Positions 20,930 through 30,940 of a stretch of 64,000 nt of DNA are shown here, one piece after another; positions within the stretch are counted from its first letter, which is position 1, and every line of letters begins with the position of its first letter. Below the pieces are notes generated by a model. It searched no databases, was not told the origin of the DNA, and saw only the letters and a program-made list of their open reading frames with translations. The position numbers were made by a program, and so were the translations under genes. Source of the stretch: Emiliania huxleyi CCMP1516 (Eukaryota > Haptophyta > Isochrysidales > Noelaerhabdaceae); assembly GCF_000372725.1 (NCBI RefSeq), contig NW_005199770.1, positions 28,788 to 92,787 on the forward strand, given 5' to 3'.

Positions 20930-21250
20930 CGCTTGCGCGTTGCCGCGTCGATTGACGTACCAGGGCGACTCGCCCTGGTACGTCCCGCCCGCACAGCTGG
21001 CGCACTCGGAGAGGCCGGTCGTGGCGGCGAAAGAGCCCGGCGAGCACTCGGAAGGCGGTGCCGCCCCGCCGCCGCACGATGAGCCGGCGGGGCAATCGAG
21101 GCACTCGGGGTCGCCGCTCTGGTCGGTCAGCCTGGCGTACGTGCCCGCCTCGCACTGCGCGTCCGACTCGCGCGACGAGCCTTCGGGACAAAACTTGCCA
21201 GCAGCGCAGCGGACGCAGGCGGCCTGGCCGGTCTCGCTCTGGATCAACAC
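20930..21250 (-). CDS. GCC2/GCC3 cysteine-rich repeat fragment
   Basis: The minus strand encodes QSETGQAACVRCAAGKFCPE, SGDPECLDCPAGSSC and SECASCAGGTYQGES, classic GCC2_GCC3 (ephrin-receptor/TNFR-like) repeats with CxxC pairs. No start or proper end: the frame runs into the 31-bp palindrome at 20954-20984 and then unrelated sequence. The stretch 21117-21243 is repeated almost exactly at 24124-24256. Interpretation: a rearranged fragment of a repeat gene rather than a complete gene. Confidence 0.65.
20954..20984. repeat. 31-bp palindrome at a rearrangement edge
   Basis: Arms GACGTACCAGGGCGA and TCGCCCTGGTACGTC with one base between. The arm sequence is the coding DNA for GTYQGES found at the matching place in the GCC2/GCC3 repeats at 24305. 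Confidence 0.95.
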
Positions 21251-21350
21251 ATATGATCACCCAGATCAGCGCCTGCACAGTGCACTTGAAAGCTCTCGTC
21301 TCTCCCCGCGGACCAGCCTCGGGCTGTGCTTCCCCGCGCGCGGTGCTCTC

Positions 21351-21739
21351 TCACCCGACCGCGCGCTGGACCGCCGGCCCGGCCAGGAACCGGACTCCCC
21401 CGATCGGGGGAAGGCTCGGCTGCCGCCGCCCACAAGGCTGGCACATGCCCAAATCGGGCAGCTCCTTCGCGGCGGCCTCGATGTTTGCCCTCCGCTCCGC
21501 CTCCTCCGCCGCCAGCGCGGCCGCCGCCCGCGCGTAGGCGCGAGGGCTTCCCACAAGGAAGGCACGCTCGGCGGAGGTTGCGACGGCGCTCCAGTGGCGC
21601 CGCCGCAGGCTCTTGATCCTCCGCTCGAGACGCCTGTACCGCGCATCGCCCGCCTATTCAGAGCGTCCGGCTCGTGTGCCGCCCAGCGCCCGGCTTCGGC
21701 AGCGCGCCTTGCCCGCCTTGGTCCCGATGGAGGCCATGA
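21351..21739 (-). CDS. Basic/helical hypothetical protein (frame contains a TAG that may be an intron end)
   Basis: From ATG 21739 the minus strand reads MASIGTKAGKARCRSRALGG, then reaches GAATAG; the same frame continues ARYRRLERRIKSLRRRHW, SAERAFLVGSPRAYARAAA, AEEAERRANIEAAAKELPDL to a TGA at 21351. The second part is clearly helical and charged and looks coding. The TAG is followed by GCGGGCG, as at other acceptors here, so it could be the 3' end of an intron instead of a disabling stop. No family recognised. Confidence 0.4.
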
Positions 21740-22167
21740 CGCGCGCCACTAGCGAGCGGCGCCGGCGGGGCGGGCGCGGTAGCGCAGCCGGCCTACCCCG
21801 CCACCTACCGTACACACCGCTGTATGGCATAGGTGCTGGTGTACTACCACAGATACTGCTATCTGGTGTAGCTACCATCACACTACTTGGCATCGCTGCT
21901 AATGTACCTTCCCGACCCGGGGGCATCGCCCGGGGCACCGCTCGTCGCGAGCGCTCGCGCCGTCAAGCGCAACACGCAGGCAGTCCGCAAGGCGAGGGGC
22001 AAGTTCCGCACGCCGATCGTCTCTCCCGGCCCGACGCTAGCCAAGACGAGCCCACACTTCTTCCAGAGCTGGTCACGCCTCTGCCGCTCCCGCCGCCCGC
22101 CTGCTGCCTCGCCCTCGCCCTCCCTGCCCCGCCTCTCGCTCACCCACCAGCTTCCCGTCCGCGGCAG

Positions 22168-24844
22168 ACTTTGTCATCGACTCGATCGCGGCGGGCTCCA
22201 AGCGCGACCCCGCTCTCTACGCGCCCACCGCTGCCCGAAGCGACTGCGCCGAGGGCAGCTTCACCGCCGAAGCGCGTAGCGCTACCTGCCAGCTGTGCAC
22301 TGAAGGTTCGTACCAGGACGAGACCGGCGCGACCGGCTGCATCGACTGCCGCTTTTGCCCTGCTGGCGCGACGCTCGAGCTGGCGGCGGCTTGCGCGCCG
22401 GGCAAATACGCCAACGCGACGGACGACGACGGCATCCCCGACTGCTTCGACTGCCCGGCGGGCTCGTCGTGTCCGCGCGGCGCCGCGCTTCCGACGCAGT
22501 GCGCGGTGGGCACGGTCGCGCCGACTGAGCGGATGGAGATGTGTGCCAGCTGCGCCGGCGGGACCTACCAGAACGACACTGGCGCGACATCCTGCCGCGA
22601 CTGCGAGGCGGGCAGCTACTGCGCTAAGGGCGCGGCGGCGCCGCTGCCGTGCGAGAAGGGCACGTTCTCGAACGCCACGGACCTCACCGCCGCGGGCGAG
22701 TGCACCGACGCCTCGCCGGGCCACTTCGCCACCACGGGCTCGACGCAGCAGACGGCGTGCGCCAAGGGGTCGTACACGGACGCGTACAGGCAGGGCGAGA
22801 GCACACCCTGCGCCGGCGGCACGTACCAGGACGAGGGCGGCAAGACGGAGTGCAAGCCGTGCGAGCAAGGCCGCTACTGCCCTGAGGGCGCGGCGGCGGC
22901 GCTGCCGTGCGAGAAGGGCAGCTACTCGCGCGCGACCGACAACGACGAGCCGCAAGACTGCACGCTGGCTGAGCCTGGCTTCTTCGCGGTGACGGGCTCC
23001 ATTGTGCAGACGCCGTGCGCGCTGGGCACCTTCAGCGCCCTCGCCGGGCAGAGCATCTGCAAGAAGTGCCCTGCCGGCGAATACCAGGACTCGAGCGGCG
23101 CCACCAGCTGCCGCGATTGCGAGCCGGGCAATTACTGCGCCAAGGGCGCCTCTGCGCCGCTGCCATGTCCCGCCGGGACGCGCACCGACTCCTCGCTCGA
23201 CTTCATGACCAGCAAGGACGATTGCATCACCTGTCCGGTCGGCACGTTTTGTCCGACCGGCTCTGATGAAGCCACCGACTGCGCACCGGGCACCTTCAAC
23301 GCTCTCGCCGGGCAGAGACTCTGCACGAAATGCCCCGCCGGCAAATACCAGAGCGGCACGGGCGCGACGAGCTGCCGCGACTGCGAGAAGGGCAGCTACT
23401 GCGCCAAGGGCGCGGCAGCGCCGCTGCCGTGTAAGAAGGGCACCTTCTCCACCGCCACGGACCTCACCGCCGCGAGCGAGTGCACCGCCGCCTCGCCAGG
23501 CTACTTCGCCACCACCGTCTCCACCGAGCAGACGCCGTGCGCTCCAGGTAGCATCGCTCCCTCGGCCAACATGTCTGCGTGCGCGCTGTGCACGAAAGGC
23601 AACTTCGCAGCCTCCACCACCGCTTGCGAGGAGTGCGAGGCGGGCACCTATGCGGCGAGCGAGGGCCTCTCGCTGTGCACTCTCTGCCCCCACCCCCTCA
23701 GCTCCAAGAGCGGCGACGTCACCTGCTCCATCTGCAAGGAGGGCTTCTACCTGCAGAACGCGGGCGCCGACCCGGCCGAGATCTTTTCCTCCCCGACCGA
23801 GTACTGCAAGGCTTGCCTGCCGAACGCCGGCTGCCCGCGCAACACCGCTCTCGAGGACATCATCGTCCTGCCCGGCTACTGGAGCGCCAGCACCTCAAAA
23901 TCCGTGCTGACAAAGTGCGGTGCCATCGGGGGCGATAAAGATGCCGGATCGAAGCGGTGTGTTGGCGGCACTTCTTCTGGAACGAACGGCGATGGGTACT
24001 GCAACTCGCTATTCAAAGGCCCCGAGTGCCAGCTGTGCGCGAATGAAAACCAGTCCACCGACACCGACACCGATGACGACGCATCGCAGCAGTCGAGCGC
24101 GTGCTGCGCCGCCTCGGCCGGCGCTCTGGTCGGTCAGCCTGGCGTACGTGCCCGTGCCCGCCTCGCACTGCGCGTCCGACTCGCGCGACGAGCCTTCGGG
24201 ACAAAACTTGCCAGCAGCGCAGCGGACGCAGGCGGCCTGGCCGGTCTCGCTCTGGAAGTAGCCCTCGGCGCACAGCTCGCACGCGTCGTCAGCTGTGCGG
24301 GCGGGACGTACCAGGGCGAGTCGAACGCGACGGGCTGCCTTCCGTGCGTGGAGGGCAGCTACTGCGCCGAGGGCGCGTCGGCGCCGCTGCCGTGCGTTGC
24401 GGGTAGCTACTCGACCGCCACCAACCTCTCACCGACGCGAGCGAGTGCACCGACGCCTCGCCGGGCCACTTCACCACCACGGGCTCCACTGAGCAGACGG
24501 CGTGCGCCAAGGGGTCGTACACGAACGAGACCAAGCAGAGCGAGTGCACGCCCTGCGCCGCCGGCACGTACCAGGACGTGGAGGCGCAGACGGCGTGCAA
24601 GCCGTGCGAGGCGGGCGGCTACTGCGCTGTTGGCGCGGCGGCGGCGCTGCCGTGCGAGGCTGGCAGCTACTCGAGCGCCACCAACCTCACCGACGCGAGC
24701 GAGTGCACCGACGCTTCACCGGGCTACTTCGCCACCACGGGCTCCACCGAGCAGACGGCGTGTCGCGAGGCCCGCGCGCGCAAAACAGTCACCCACGTGA
24801 CACTATGTTTTGTTCTTCTCTCTGCCCGCGCGCACAAAACATAG
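22168..24844 (+). CDS. Large GCC2/GCC3 cysteine-rich repeat protein, internally rearranged and frameshifted
   Basis: An exon begins after GCGGCAG at 22167 (FVIDSIAAGSKRDPALYAP) and reads about 640 codons of GCC2/GCC3 repeats: CEAGSYCAKGAAAPLPCEKG, CPAGEYQDSSGATSCRDC and so on, ending in a non-repeat cysteine region (CKACLPNAGCPRN, LPGYWSASTSKS, KGPECQLCANENQ). Such repeats occur in secreted and membrane proteins. At about 24111-24290 the DNA is instead an antisense copy of repeat sequence (see separate entry), although the frame stays open. After it, sense repeats resume (CAGGTYQGESNATGCLPC), with a two-base frame change near 24430, and continue to CREARARKTV, ending at TAG 24844 inside a hairpin. 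The 5' end is not found. Likely a damaged gene copy. Confidence 0.65.
24111..24290 (-). repeat. Inverted GCC2/GCC3 segment inside the plus-strand repeat gene
   Basis: Read on the minus strand it encodes CELCAEGYFQSETGQAACV and SSRESDAQCEAG, i.e. the same repeat type as its surroundings but in the opposite orientation. 24124-24256 matches 21117-21243 nearly base for base, apart from a 6-bp duplication (GTGCCC). Confidence 0.85.
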
Positions 24845-24849
24845 TGTCA
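24798..24849. repeat. 16-bp perfect hairpin
   Basis: TGACACTATGTTTTGT (24798-24813) and its reverse complement ACAAAACATAGTGTCA (24834-24849), 20-nt loop. GCCCGCGCGC-rich DNA precedes both arms. It marks the point where GCC2/GCC3 coding sequence ends abruptly. Confidence 0.95.
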
Positions 24850-25167
24850 TTCCACAAACCCCTCAAACTCCGTGACTCCGACGAAGGGGCGCATTGCCTC
24901 CCGTTCAATGACCTCGCATTTTGCGCCAGCGCCGTGGGCGAGAGCGAGATGGCGCATGACGGACTCCTTGCGGCGCTTCTCCACCGGGCGGTACGGTTTT
25001 GCCTTCACCGATGTTGGTCCACCCAGGCACACATAGTTGTTCTCACTGCGAGCGAAAGGGCACGCCCACAGCTTTCCACATGAGAGAAGCTTGTGGTTCG
25101 GCTTGCGGCGACGTCGTCTTCGAGCCGCCGTACGAGCCATCCTTGACCTTTTGCTCGATTTCCTCAA
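24850..25167 (-). CDS. Weak hypothetical, possible zinc-binding protein
   Basis: Minus-strand frame with LLSCGKLWACPFARSENNYV, then EKRRKESVMRHLALAHGAG, and a stop near 24847. The C...C...H...H spacing could bind zinc but fits no family I know. Upstream on the same strand another frame reads MGEHRYAEKLEEIEQKVKDG, so an intron or frameshift would be needed to link them. Confidence 0.3.
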
Positions 25168-25169
25168 GC

Positions 25170-26390
25170 TTCTCAGCGTAGCGGTGCTCCCCCATCGTCG
25201 CCGGCACCTTCACCACGAGGGGGGGTTGTTGTCGACGGTGGGGACGATCACGCGCGAGCGCAAGCCCTTGTACGCGATTTTGCGCGCGATGTGGCGCAGC
25301 GTGAGAAAAGAAAAAAGCAGGGGGAGAAGAAAAAAAACCGAACGTATCGTGGAGCAGCAGGTTGAGAGTAGTTCAGGTTGAGGTGTTTATTATTGTAGCG
25401 CCTAGATAAAAAGAAAAATCGCCAAAGGAGCACCCTTGCGGGACTCGAGTGCAAGCTTTGTGTCTGCTCTCGGTTGACTCTTGCTCTCGGTCGTGTGCGT
25501 GTTGGGCGGCGATCGGCCTGGCCAGCTCGAACCCGAGCAGAAGCGGGTGTGTCCGAGGCAGCGATCTGCGAGGCGAGGGCCGAGTCCGGGACATGTCCGT
25601 CACATGTCTGGGACACGTCCAATTAGGCGGCACTGCGCGAAACGAGGGCCGACGCTGCCGGCGCGGACACGCTGAGTGAGCCTCGTCGACGCCGTCACCA
25701 CACACTCGTCTCACGAAAAAAAACAGCCTCGTCGGAACCTTTTCGCAGGCTCAAAAGGTGTGCCGATGTGCTAATGTGCGCCAATTCACGCTTTTGTCGT
25801 GCCAATGTGCTGTGAGTGCTATCAAGATCTTTCGTGTTTCGAACATAAGTCCAAGCTCTGATCGCCGTTGCGGTTTGTCTTCCGCCTCGAAGTGACCCGC
25901 CTGAGTGTCGCTCCGCCTCCTTCCTGCCGCCGCCCCAGCAAGCGGTGCGCGCCCCCCCCCGCACTGCCTGCGCTGCGCCGCAAACCCCTCGCGTGCGCGA
26001 CACTGTGCCCCCCATCTCGAGACGCCGGGTGTGGTTGGCGGCGCCGGTGGCGGCGCCAGTGGCGGAGGCGCAACCCGCTTTGTTTCTCCACGACCCTGGG
26101 TTGTGGGACAAGGGTGGCAGGCCGCGCGCGAACTCCAACGCTCCGTACTCTGTCACCCGGCTCTCGCACTTTCCGGGAGCCACTGGGTGGCAGCGGCGGA
26201 AGCGGCGGCGGCGGCGGCGGCGGCAGCACACCCGCTCCTCATACACACCCTTCACGCACACCATTTCGTGGGAGAGGGTGGGCACGGCCCGCGCGTACAC
26301 TCTCCTCGGCCCGCACACCTTGCTTTGGCGCATGATGCCCCTCTGTGTTTTGCGGCGGCGGTGGCGCTGCCAGCTGCTGTGGCGCTCACA
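25170..26390. other. Intergenic region ending at the hAT insertion site
   Basis: Contains an AT-richer part (25300-25430), GGACATGTCC/GGGACACGTCC motifs near 25590-25620 and GGCGGA-rich low complexity at 26190-26225. Open frames on both strands at 25695-26432 are shadows of GC-rich DNA. No gene supported. Confidence 0.4.
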
Positions 26391-26550
26391 CAGGGCTGGT
26401 GCACTAACGTTAACACACCTCAGGGGCAGCACTGACTACAGATCGTGTCAACACTTGGCGCAAAGGTCGGTGTTAACACAGTTGAACGGCAGTCCCAAAA
26501 CAAGCGTTAACACAGCCGTTAACACGGTGTTGACACGCCCTCCAGGTAAA
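26391..26550. promoter_or_regulatory. Left subterminal GTTAACAC motif cluster of the hAT element
   Basis: GTTAACAC or close variants (GTCAACAC, GTTGACAC) occur at about 26409, 26437, 26473, 26502, 26518 and 26530, several as GTGTTAACAC palindromes. The right end (about 30825-30917) has the same motifs. Such subterminal repeats are transposase-binding sites in other hAT elements; that role is inferred here. Confidence 0.7.
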
Positions 26551-26607
26551 ACCCGGGTATACCTGCAAAAAACCGGGTATACCCGAGAAATACCTGGGTC
26601 CGCGTCA

Positions 26608-27087
26608 ATGCCGCGCGCGCCCTATTCCCAGGGCCCCTGCGCCAACTGCGGCTCGCACCGCCTGCTCAAGTACGCGCACCGCACCATGTGCGCTCGCTAC
26701 CGGTGCCAAAAGGCAGCATCGGCGCTGCGCCAGGCGCGGCTGGCAGGTGGCGGTGCGGACGATGCGGTCGTGCCGACATTCTGCTTCAAGATTGAGGCAG
26801 TGCTCGGCATGCGCTTCTGCGAGCCCGAGCAGCTCATTGCAAAGAAGCGGCGCAACAGGCTGGCTGCTGCCGACAAGGCCGTGTGCTACCTCACGCGAGG
26901 CACCTTCAAAGAGGACAGCAATGACGCTGGATTCACCGACACGCGCTGGGTGGAGCTCGAGGAGCTGTACGAGAACTGTGGCAAGACGCCGCTGAAGAAT
27001 GCGCTCAAGAAGTACCGAAAGGCTGAAGAGGAGGATGTGGATGCGGCGATTGCCGACTTTGAGGAGGGCGTCGAGCACGAGGGATAA
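26608..27087 (+). CDS. hAT-borne accessory protein: zinc-binding N-terminus plus chromo-like domain
   Basis: ATG 26608 to TAA 27087, 159 aa, intronless. Residues about 9-36 (GPCANCGSHRLLKYAHRTMC, then RYRC) place four cysteines as C-x2-C ... C-x4-C. The second half (CFKIEAVLGMRF, VCYLTRGTFKEDS, TRWVELEELYENC, NALKKYRKAEEED) follows the order of a chromodomain: .Y.VE.ILG.R, YLVRW.G, W.PLE.L..C, L.KY. The tail is acidic. It is convergent with the transposase, about 220 bp away, and inside the element's ends, so it travels with it. A chromatin-targeting or regulatory role is inferred. The chromo assignment rests on pattern only. Confidence 0.6.
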   Translation: MPRAPYSQGPCANCGSHRLLKYAHRTMCARYRCQKAASALRQARLAGGGADDAVVPTFCFKIEAVLGMRFCEPEQLIAKKRRNRLAAADKAVCYLTRGTFKEDSNDAGFTDTRWVELEELYENCGKTPLKNALKKYRKAEEEDVDAAIADFEEGVEHEG

Positions 27088-27309
27088 TAATAAATAGGCG
27101 CATTTGGGATGGCTGGGGACGCCCATGGGACATGTTCGCAATCGCAGCTGCGTGTGTGAAGTGAATATGACCAGATGCGCGGCTTCTTTACAAACTAAAA
27201 CAAACAGCAGCCCCTCCCCTCCCCTCCCAGACAGGCGGGCCCAAGGTAGATGAGTCACGCACGCAACGAGACGAGCGCGCCGTACCAACACCCCGACACA
27301 CGCAACTCT

Positions 27310-30300
27310 CTAGAGGCAGTCCTCCGCCTTGTGCTCATACTTGATGGGTGCGGCGGCCGGGTGGGCCTGGCGACCGCGCTTGCTGTCCTTGACGAGCTCA
27401 TGAAACTCCTTGAGGATCTCCTGCACCGGCACCTCCCACGCCTTCATGTTGCGCCCGTGGTAGTGCCAAAACATGAGGTTGGCCAGGTTGCGCTGGCCGA
27501 GGCTAGAGCGCTCGGACGTCTTGATGTCGTTCATAAGGGAGAAGATGCGCTCCGCCTCCGACGTGTCGAGCGGGATCAGTAGCATGATGGCGACGAGGCG
27601 GAGCACAGACATGTACTCGCCCGAAAAGGTGACGAGCATGTGCGACCAGAGGGACTTGAACGGCCGCTGCTTGAGGCCGGGGCTCTTCGAGATCTCCTCC
27701 TTCAGGTCGATCCACGTATCGAGCAGGCTTTCGAGCGTCGTGTCCGGGAAGAAGTCCTTGTAGTGCTTGTACAGCTCATTGATCTCCGCCTTGCCGAACG
27801 CCTCCAGCGCCTCGTGCTCCGTCGGCCAGTGCCGGTGGTCAAAGACAGCGAAGTGCTGCAGGATCGGGTTGTCGAGCACCTTCGAGTAGCGCGACTCGAT
27901 GTGCGTGACGAGGTGCTCGAGGATGTTCTTCTTGTCCGCCGCGAACGCCTCCTCGTCGCCATCCTCCACCTGGAGCCGGCACGTGCTCAGCGTGTTGGCG
28001 CCCTCGTCCTTGTCGCACTCGGCCTTGAACCAGGCCTCCTTCTCGCCGGCCGTCGTCTGCAGCTTATTGAGCAGGCGCACGGTCTTGCGCACGTCCTTGA
28101 CGAGGTCGGAGATGATGAGCGAGTTGCCCTGGCACGCCTTGGAGAGGATGGCAAGCTGCGAGTACACGTCCAGCATGAAGCACGAGAAGCCGACGAAGCG
28201 CTTCGAGGTGAGCTTGGAGCGGAGCTGCCAGCGCTCGTCGGCGGCGAGCTTGACGGTCTCCACCGTGAGAATGTCGACGAGCTCGCTCTTCGGCATCTCG
28301 AGGCTCGAGCCGTCGGCGTACTTGACCACGAAGCGGTCGTTGGCGGGGTTGGGCGGCCGAGGCTCAACGATCTTGTCGACGACCGCCTTGAAGCGGCGCG
28401 TGCGGCGCCCGCCCTCCGCCGCATCGAAGGTTTGCCAAAAATTCTTGCGCAGGAAGACCTCGGACGGCGAGAGAAGCCCGAGCTCGACGCCCGCCTCCGA
28501 CTTGGCGGTGCTCTCGAGGTCGGCTGCAATGGCCGGCAAGCTCTCCAGCAGCGCCTTGATGGCCTGCTCCAGCGAGGCGGCCCAGCGGATGCCGTGGATG
28601 CCCTTGAGCGTCAGCAGCTCCGTGTCGAGCTCGGCCGCTATCTGCTCGAGGGTGAAGCGCTTCTTGCCGCTCTTGTGGTAGTAGACGTACACCTCCTGCA
28701 GCACGTCGCGCCACTCGGCGTAGTACTCGACCAGCTGGAAGGCCTCGCCGAGTGCGAGCTGGTGCACGTGGGCGACTGCGTGCACCGAGAGGTGGTGCGG
28801 CGCGTCCACCTTCATGTACGCCGCCACGCCGCCCTTCTCGCCCGACATGACGGACGCGCCGTCCCAGCTGCTCGCGACGATAGAGCGCGCCCAGGAGCCG
28901 TAGCGGAGGAAGCCTTCGTGCACCTCAAGCTCCCCGTACCCCTTCTTGTACGCCGCATGGATGCAGGCGGCGTCGGGTGAGCGGCCGTCGACGCTCTGCG
29001 TGAGGTCGAGGGGGAGCAGGTCGTGCAGCGTGTTGTACGGCAAGCCGTCCGGGCCGAGGAAGCGGAGCACCGACGCCTCCTGCTCGTGATTCGACCGGTC
29101 GTTGGAGCCGTCGCCGAGCGAGCCGAAGGCGACGCCGTCCGGGAAGATGGCAGCGGAGACCGAGTTGCGCGCCCGCTCGCGCATCCGCCGCTCAAAGACC
29201 TTGCGGCCGCACAGCAGCCAGTCATCGAGCCCGCCGCCCTCACCACCCCGGTGGGCGTGGGAGTACGAGAGCACGACGCCGTTGGCGAGCTGCAGCTCGA
29301 GCAGCGCCTTCATCTTGGTGAGGCCCAGCTGCTGCACCGCAATCGCATGCACGGTCCGGATCGTGACATAGTACCGCTCGTCCTCGGTGCTCACCGTGCC
29401 GTACAGCTTGATGTCGCCGGTGACGGACGCCTGGCTCGCGCCGCCCTCCGCCGCGCTCGCGAGCTGCACCACGTGCTTGTGCTCCTTCGACTCGCCGTGC
29501 TCCTTGAGCTTCTGCGTCGAGGTGATCGGCAACGGCCCGCCGTCCTTGCACCCGTACCCCTTGGTCGAGAGCTTGTCGTTGCGCCGGAACTGGTTGGCGA
29601 CCTTGATGCAGAAGCGGCAGTGGAAGCCGTACAGACTGTCCTCGGCGAGCCATGGGTACGCGTCGCTGCCGACGAGCGCGCGCTGCTTCTCGATGCCCTG
29701 GCGCTCCTCGTACTTCGCCTAAAAATAAAATAAAATAGTGTCGTTGCGCGCAAGGCGGCCGGGCGCACATTCTCTTTTATGTTTACCCGTGCGTAGTCCT
29801 TCCTCGCCGCCGCGTCCATCTTGCGGAAGGAGACCTTGTTCTTGGCGCCACCGGAGCCGCCGGGGGCGGCAGCCTCGCCTATCATTGGATATGATGAGGT
29901 TGCACCCGAGGGGGTGGGGTAGCCACATGGGGGCGAAGACAGAGAGCGCCGTCCGCGTCCTCTTCGTCCGAGTCGGAGGAGCCGTCGTAGCCCCCAATCC
30001 GCCACCCGCCTCCATCCGCGAGACCGACCTGCTCTTTGCCGCCCTCGCCCTCGAGCGGCGTACGTGCCAGGTGCCGCTGCTGCGGCTCCACCACCAGCGT
30101 GCCCTGGCCCTTCGGCTTGCGGCGTTGCTGCTTTGGCGGCGGCCCGGGCGTAGCACCGGCAGCACCAGCAGCACCAGCAGCACCAGCAGCTGGCCGCTTG
30201 CCGAAGAACTTGTCGAGCATGGTGGGTCCCTTCTCGCCCGTCTTCTCGCGCCGTGGGCGCGTTGCCGCCGCGGTGTTTGGCGGCGCCGCCTTCTTTCCCT

Positions 30301-30703
30301 TGCGCTGCTTTGCACCGACAGCCGCGCCGCCGCCCTCGCCGCCGCCCTCGCCGCCGCCGCCCTCGCCGCCGCCGCCCTCGCCGCCACTCTCGCCGCCGCC
30401 CTCGCCACCGCCCTCCTCGCCGCCAGCCTCCTTGCCGCCGCCCTGGCCCGGGGGCTCCTCAGGCGAGTCGACCCGCTGGCGGAGCGGCAGGGCGCCCTCG
30501 CTGCGCACGCCGCTGGCGTTGTACGCCTCGAGGCAGGGCTTGCCGCAGAAGTACTCGCCTTCTTCTGGCATCCACACCATATCGCACGCCACCCACGAGT
30601 GCACCGGCAGTTTGCATTGCTTGCAGCAGTGTGCCGCTGCATTCTGGTGCTCGAAGACCAGCTTGCATGCAGCACAAGCAACCGGCCCATCGTTGCCGTT
30701 CAT
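27310..30703 (-). CDS. hAT transposase, 1084 aa, three exons
   Basis: Exons 30703-29950, 29878-29787, 29718-27310; introns GC-AG and GT-AG; 1085 codons with intact phases. N-terminal zinc module (residues about 10-58: CAACKLVFEHQ, CCKQCKLPVHSW, YFCGKPC); Gly/Glu-rich linker; PIP-box-like MLDKFF at 162-167; acidic SSDSDEEDAD; BED/TTF-type zinc finger from about 316 (FHCRFCIKVANQF ... KEHGESKEHKH). Catalytic core: SSWDGASVMSGEKGG (first Asp about 568), HAVAHVHQLAL (about 595-605), GIRWAASLEQAIKALLE, and the C-terminal hAT dimerisation region from about 1001 (TSEAERIFSLMNDIKTSERS, NLANLMFWHYHGRNM), which carries the expected Glu. Cut-and-paste transposase acting in the nucleus. No breaks seen. 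Confidence 0.92.
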
Positions 30704-30940
30704 CGCGCTGCGGCCAGTCTCAGCCAGGTCTTAGCACCGCCCAGCGATGGGCGTGTGGCCGCGTGACAACTCTGGACTCTGGAGCGCTCCTTCAAAGAAT
30801 TCGCGCCTCCGGCCTCTACGGAGCGTGTCAACACCTCCCGCGGGGCGGTGTTAACACGTTTGAACACCTCTACGGCTGTGGTGTTAGCCGTTAACGTGTG
30901 AACACCGTGTTAACGTTAGTGCACCAGCCCTGCGCTCACA

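Larger units (their letters stand above)
26391..30932. mobile_element. Complete hAT-type DNA transposon, 4542 bp
   Basis: Perfect 26-bp terminal inverted repeats starting CAGGGCTGGTGCACTAACG at 26391-26416 and, inverted, at 30907-30932. They are flanked by an 8-bp target-site duplication CGCTCACA (26383-26390 and 30933-30940). An 8-bp TSD plus a transposase with hAT motifs assigns it to hAT. It carries two genes facing each other: a 159-aa zinc/chromo-like protein and an uninterrupted 1084-aa transposase with two introns. Perfect ends, intact TSD and intact ORFs indicate a recent insertion, probably still autonomous (inference). Subterminal DNA at both ends is full of GTGTTAAC/GTTAACAC motifs. 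Confidence 0.93.

Noticed and set aside
21820-21900. AT-richer patch with short complementary segments (CAGATA...TATCTG) as an RNA gene
   Set aside because: Stem is short and interrupted; no tRNA-like B box or known ncRNA pattern.
25695-26432. Frames on both strands before the hAT element
   Set aside because: One runs across the transposon end, and compositions are low complexity; no domain.
27640-28980. 446-codon plus-strand frame in the hAT element
   Set aside because: Exact antisense of the transposase; no independent features.
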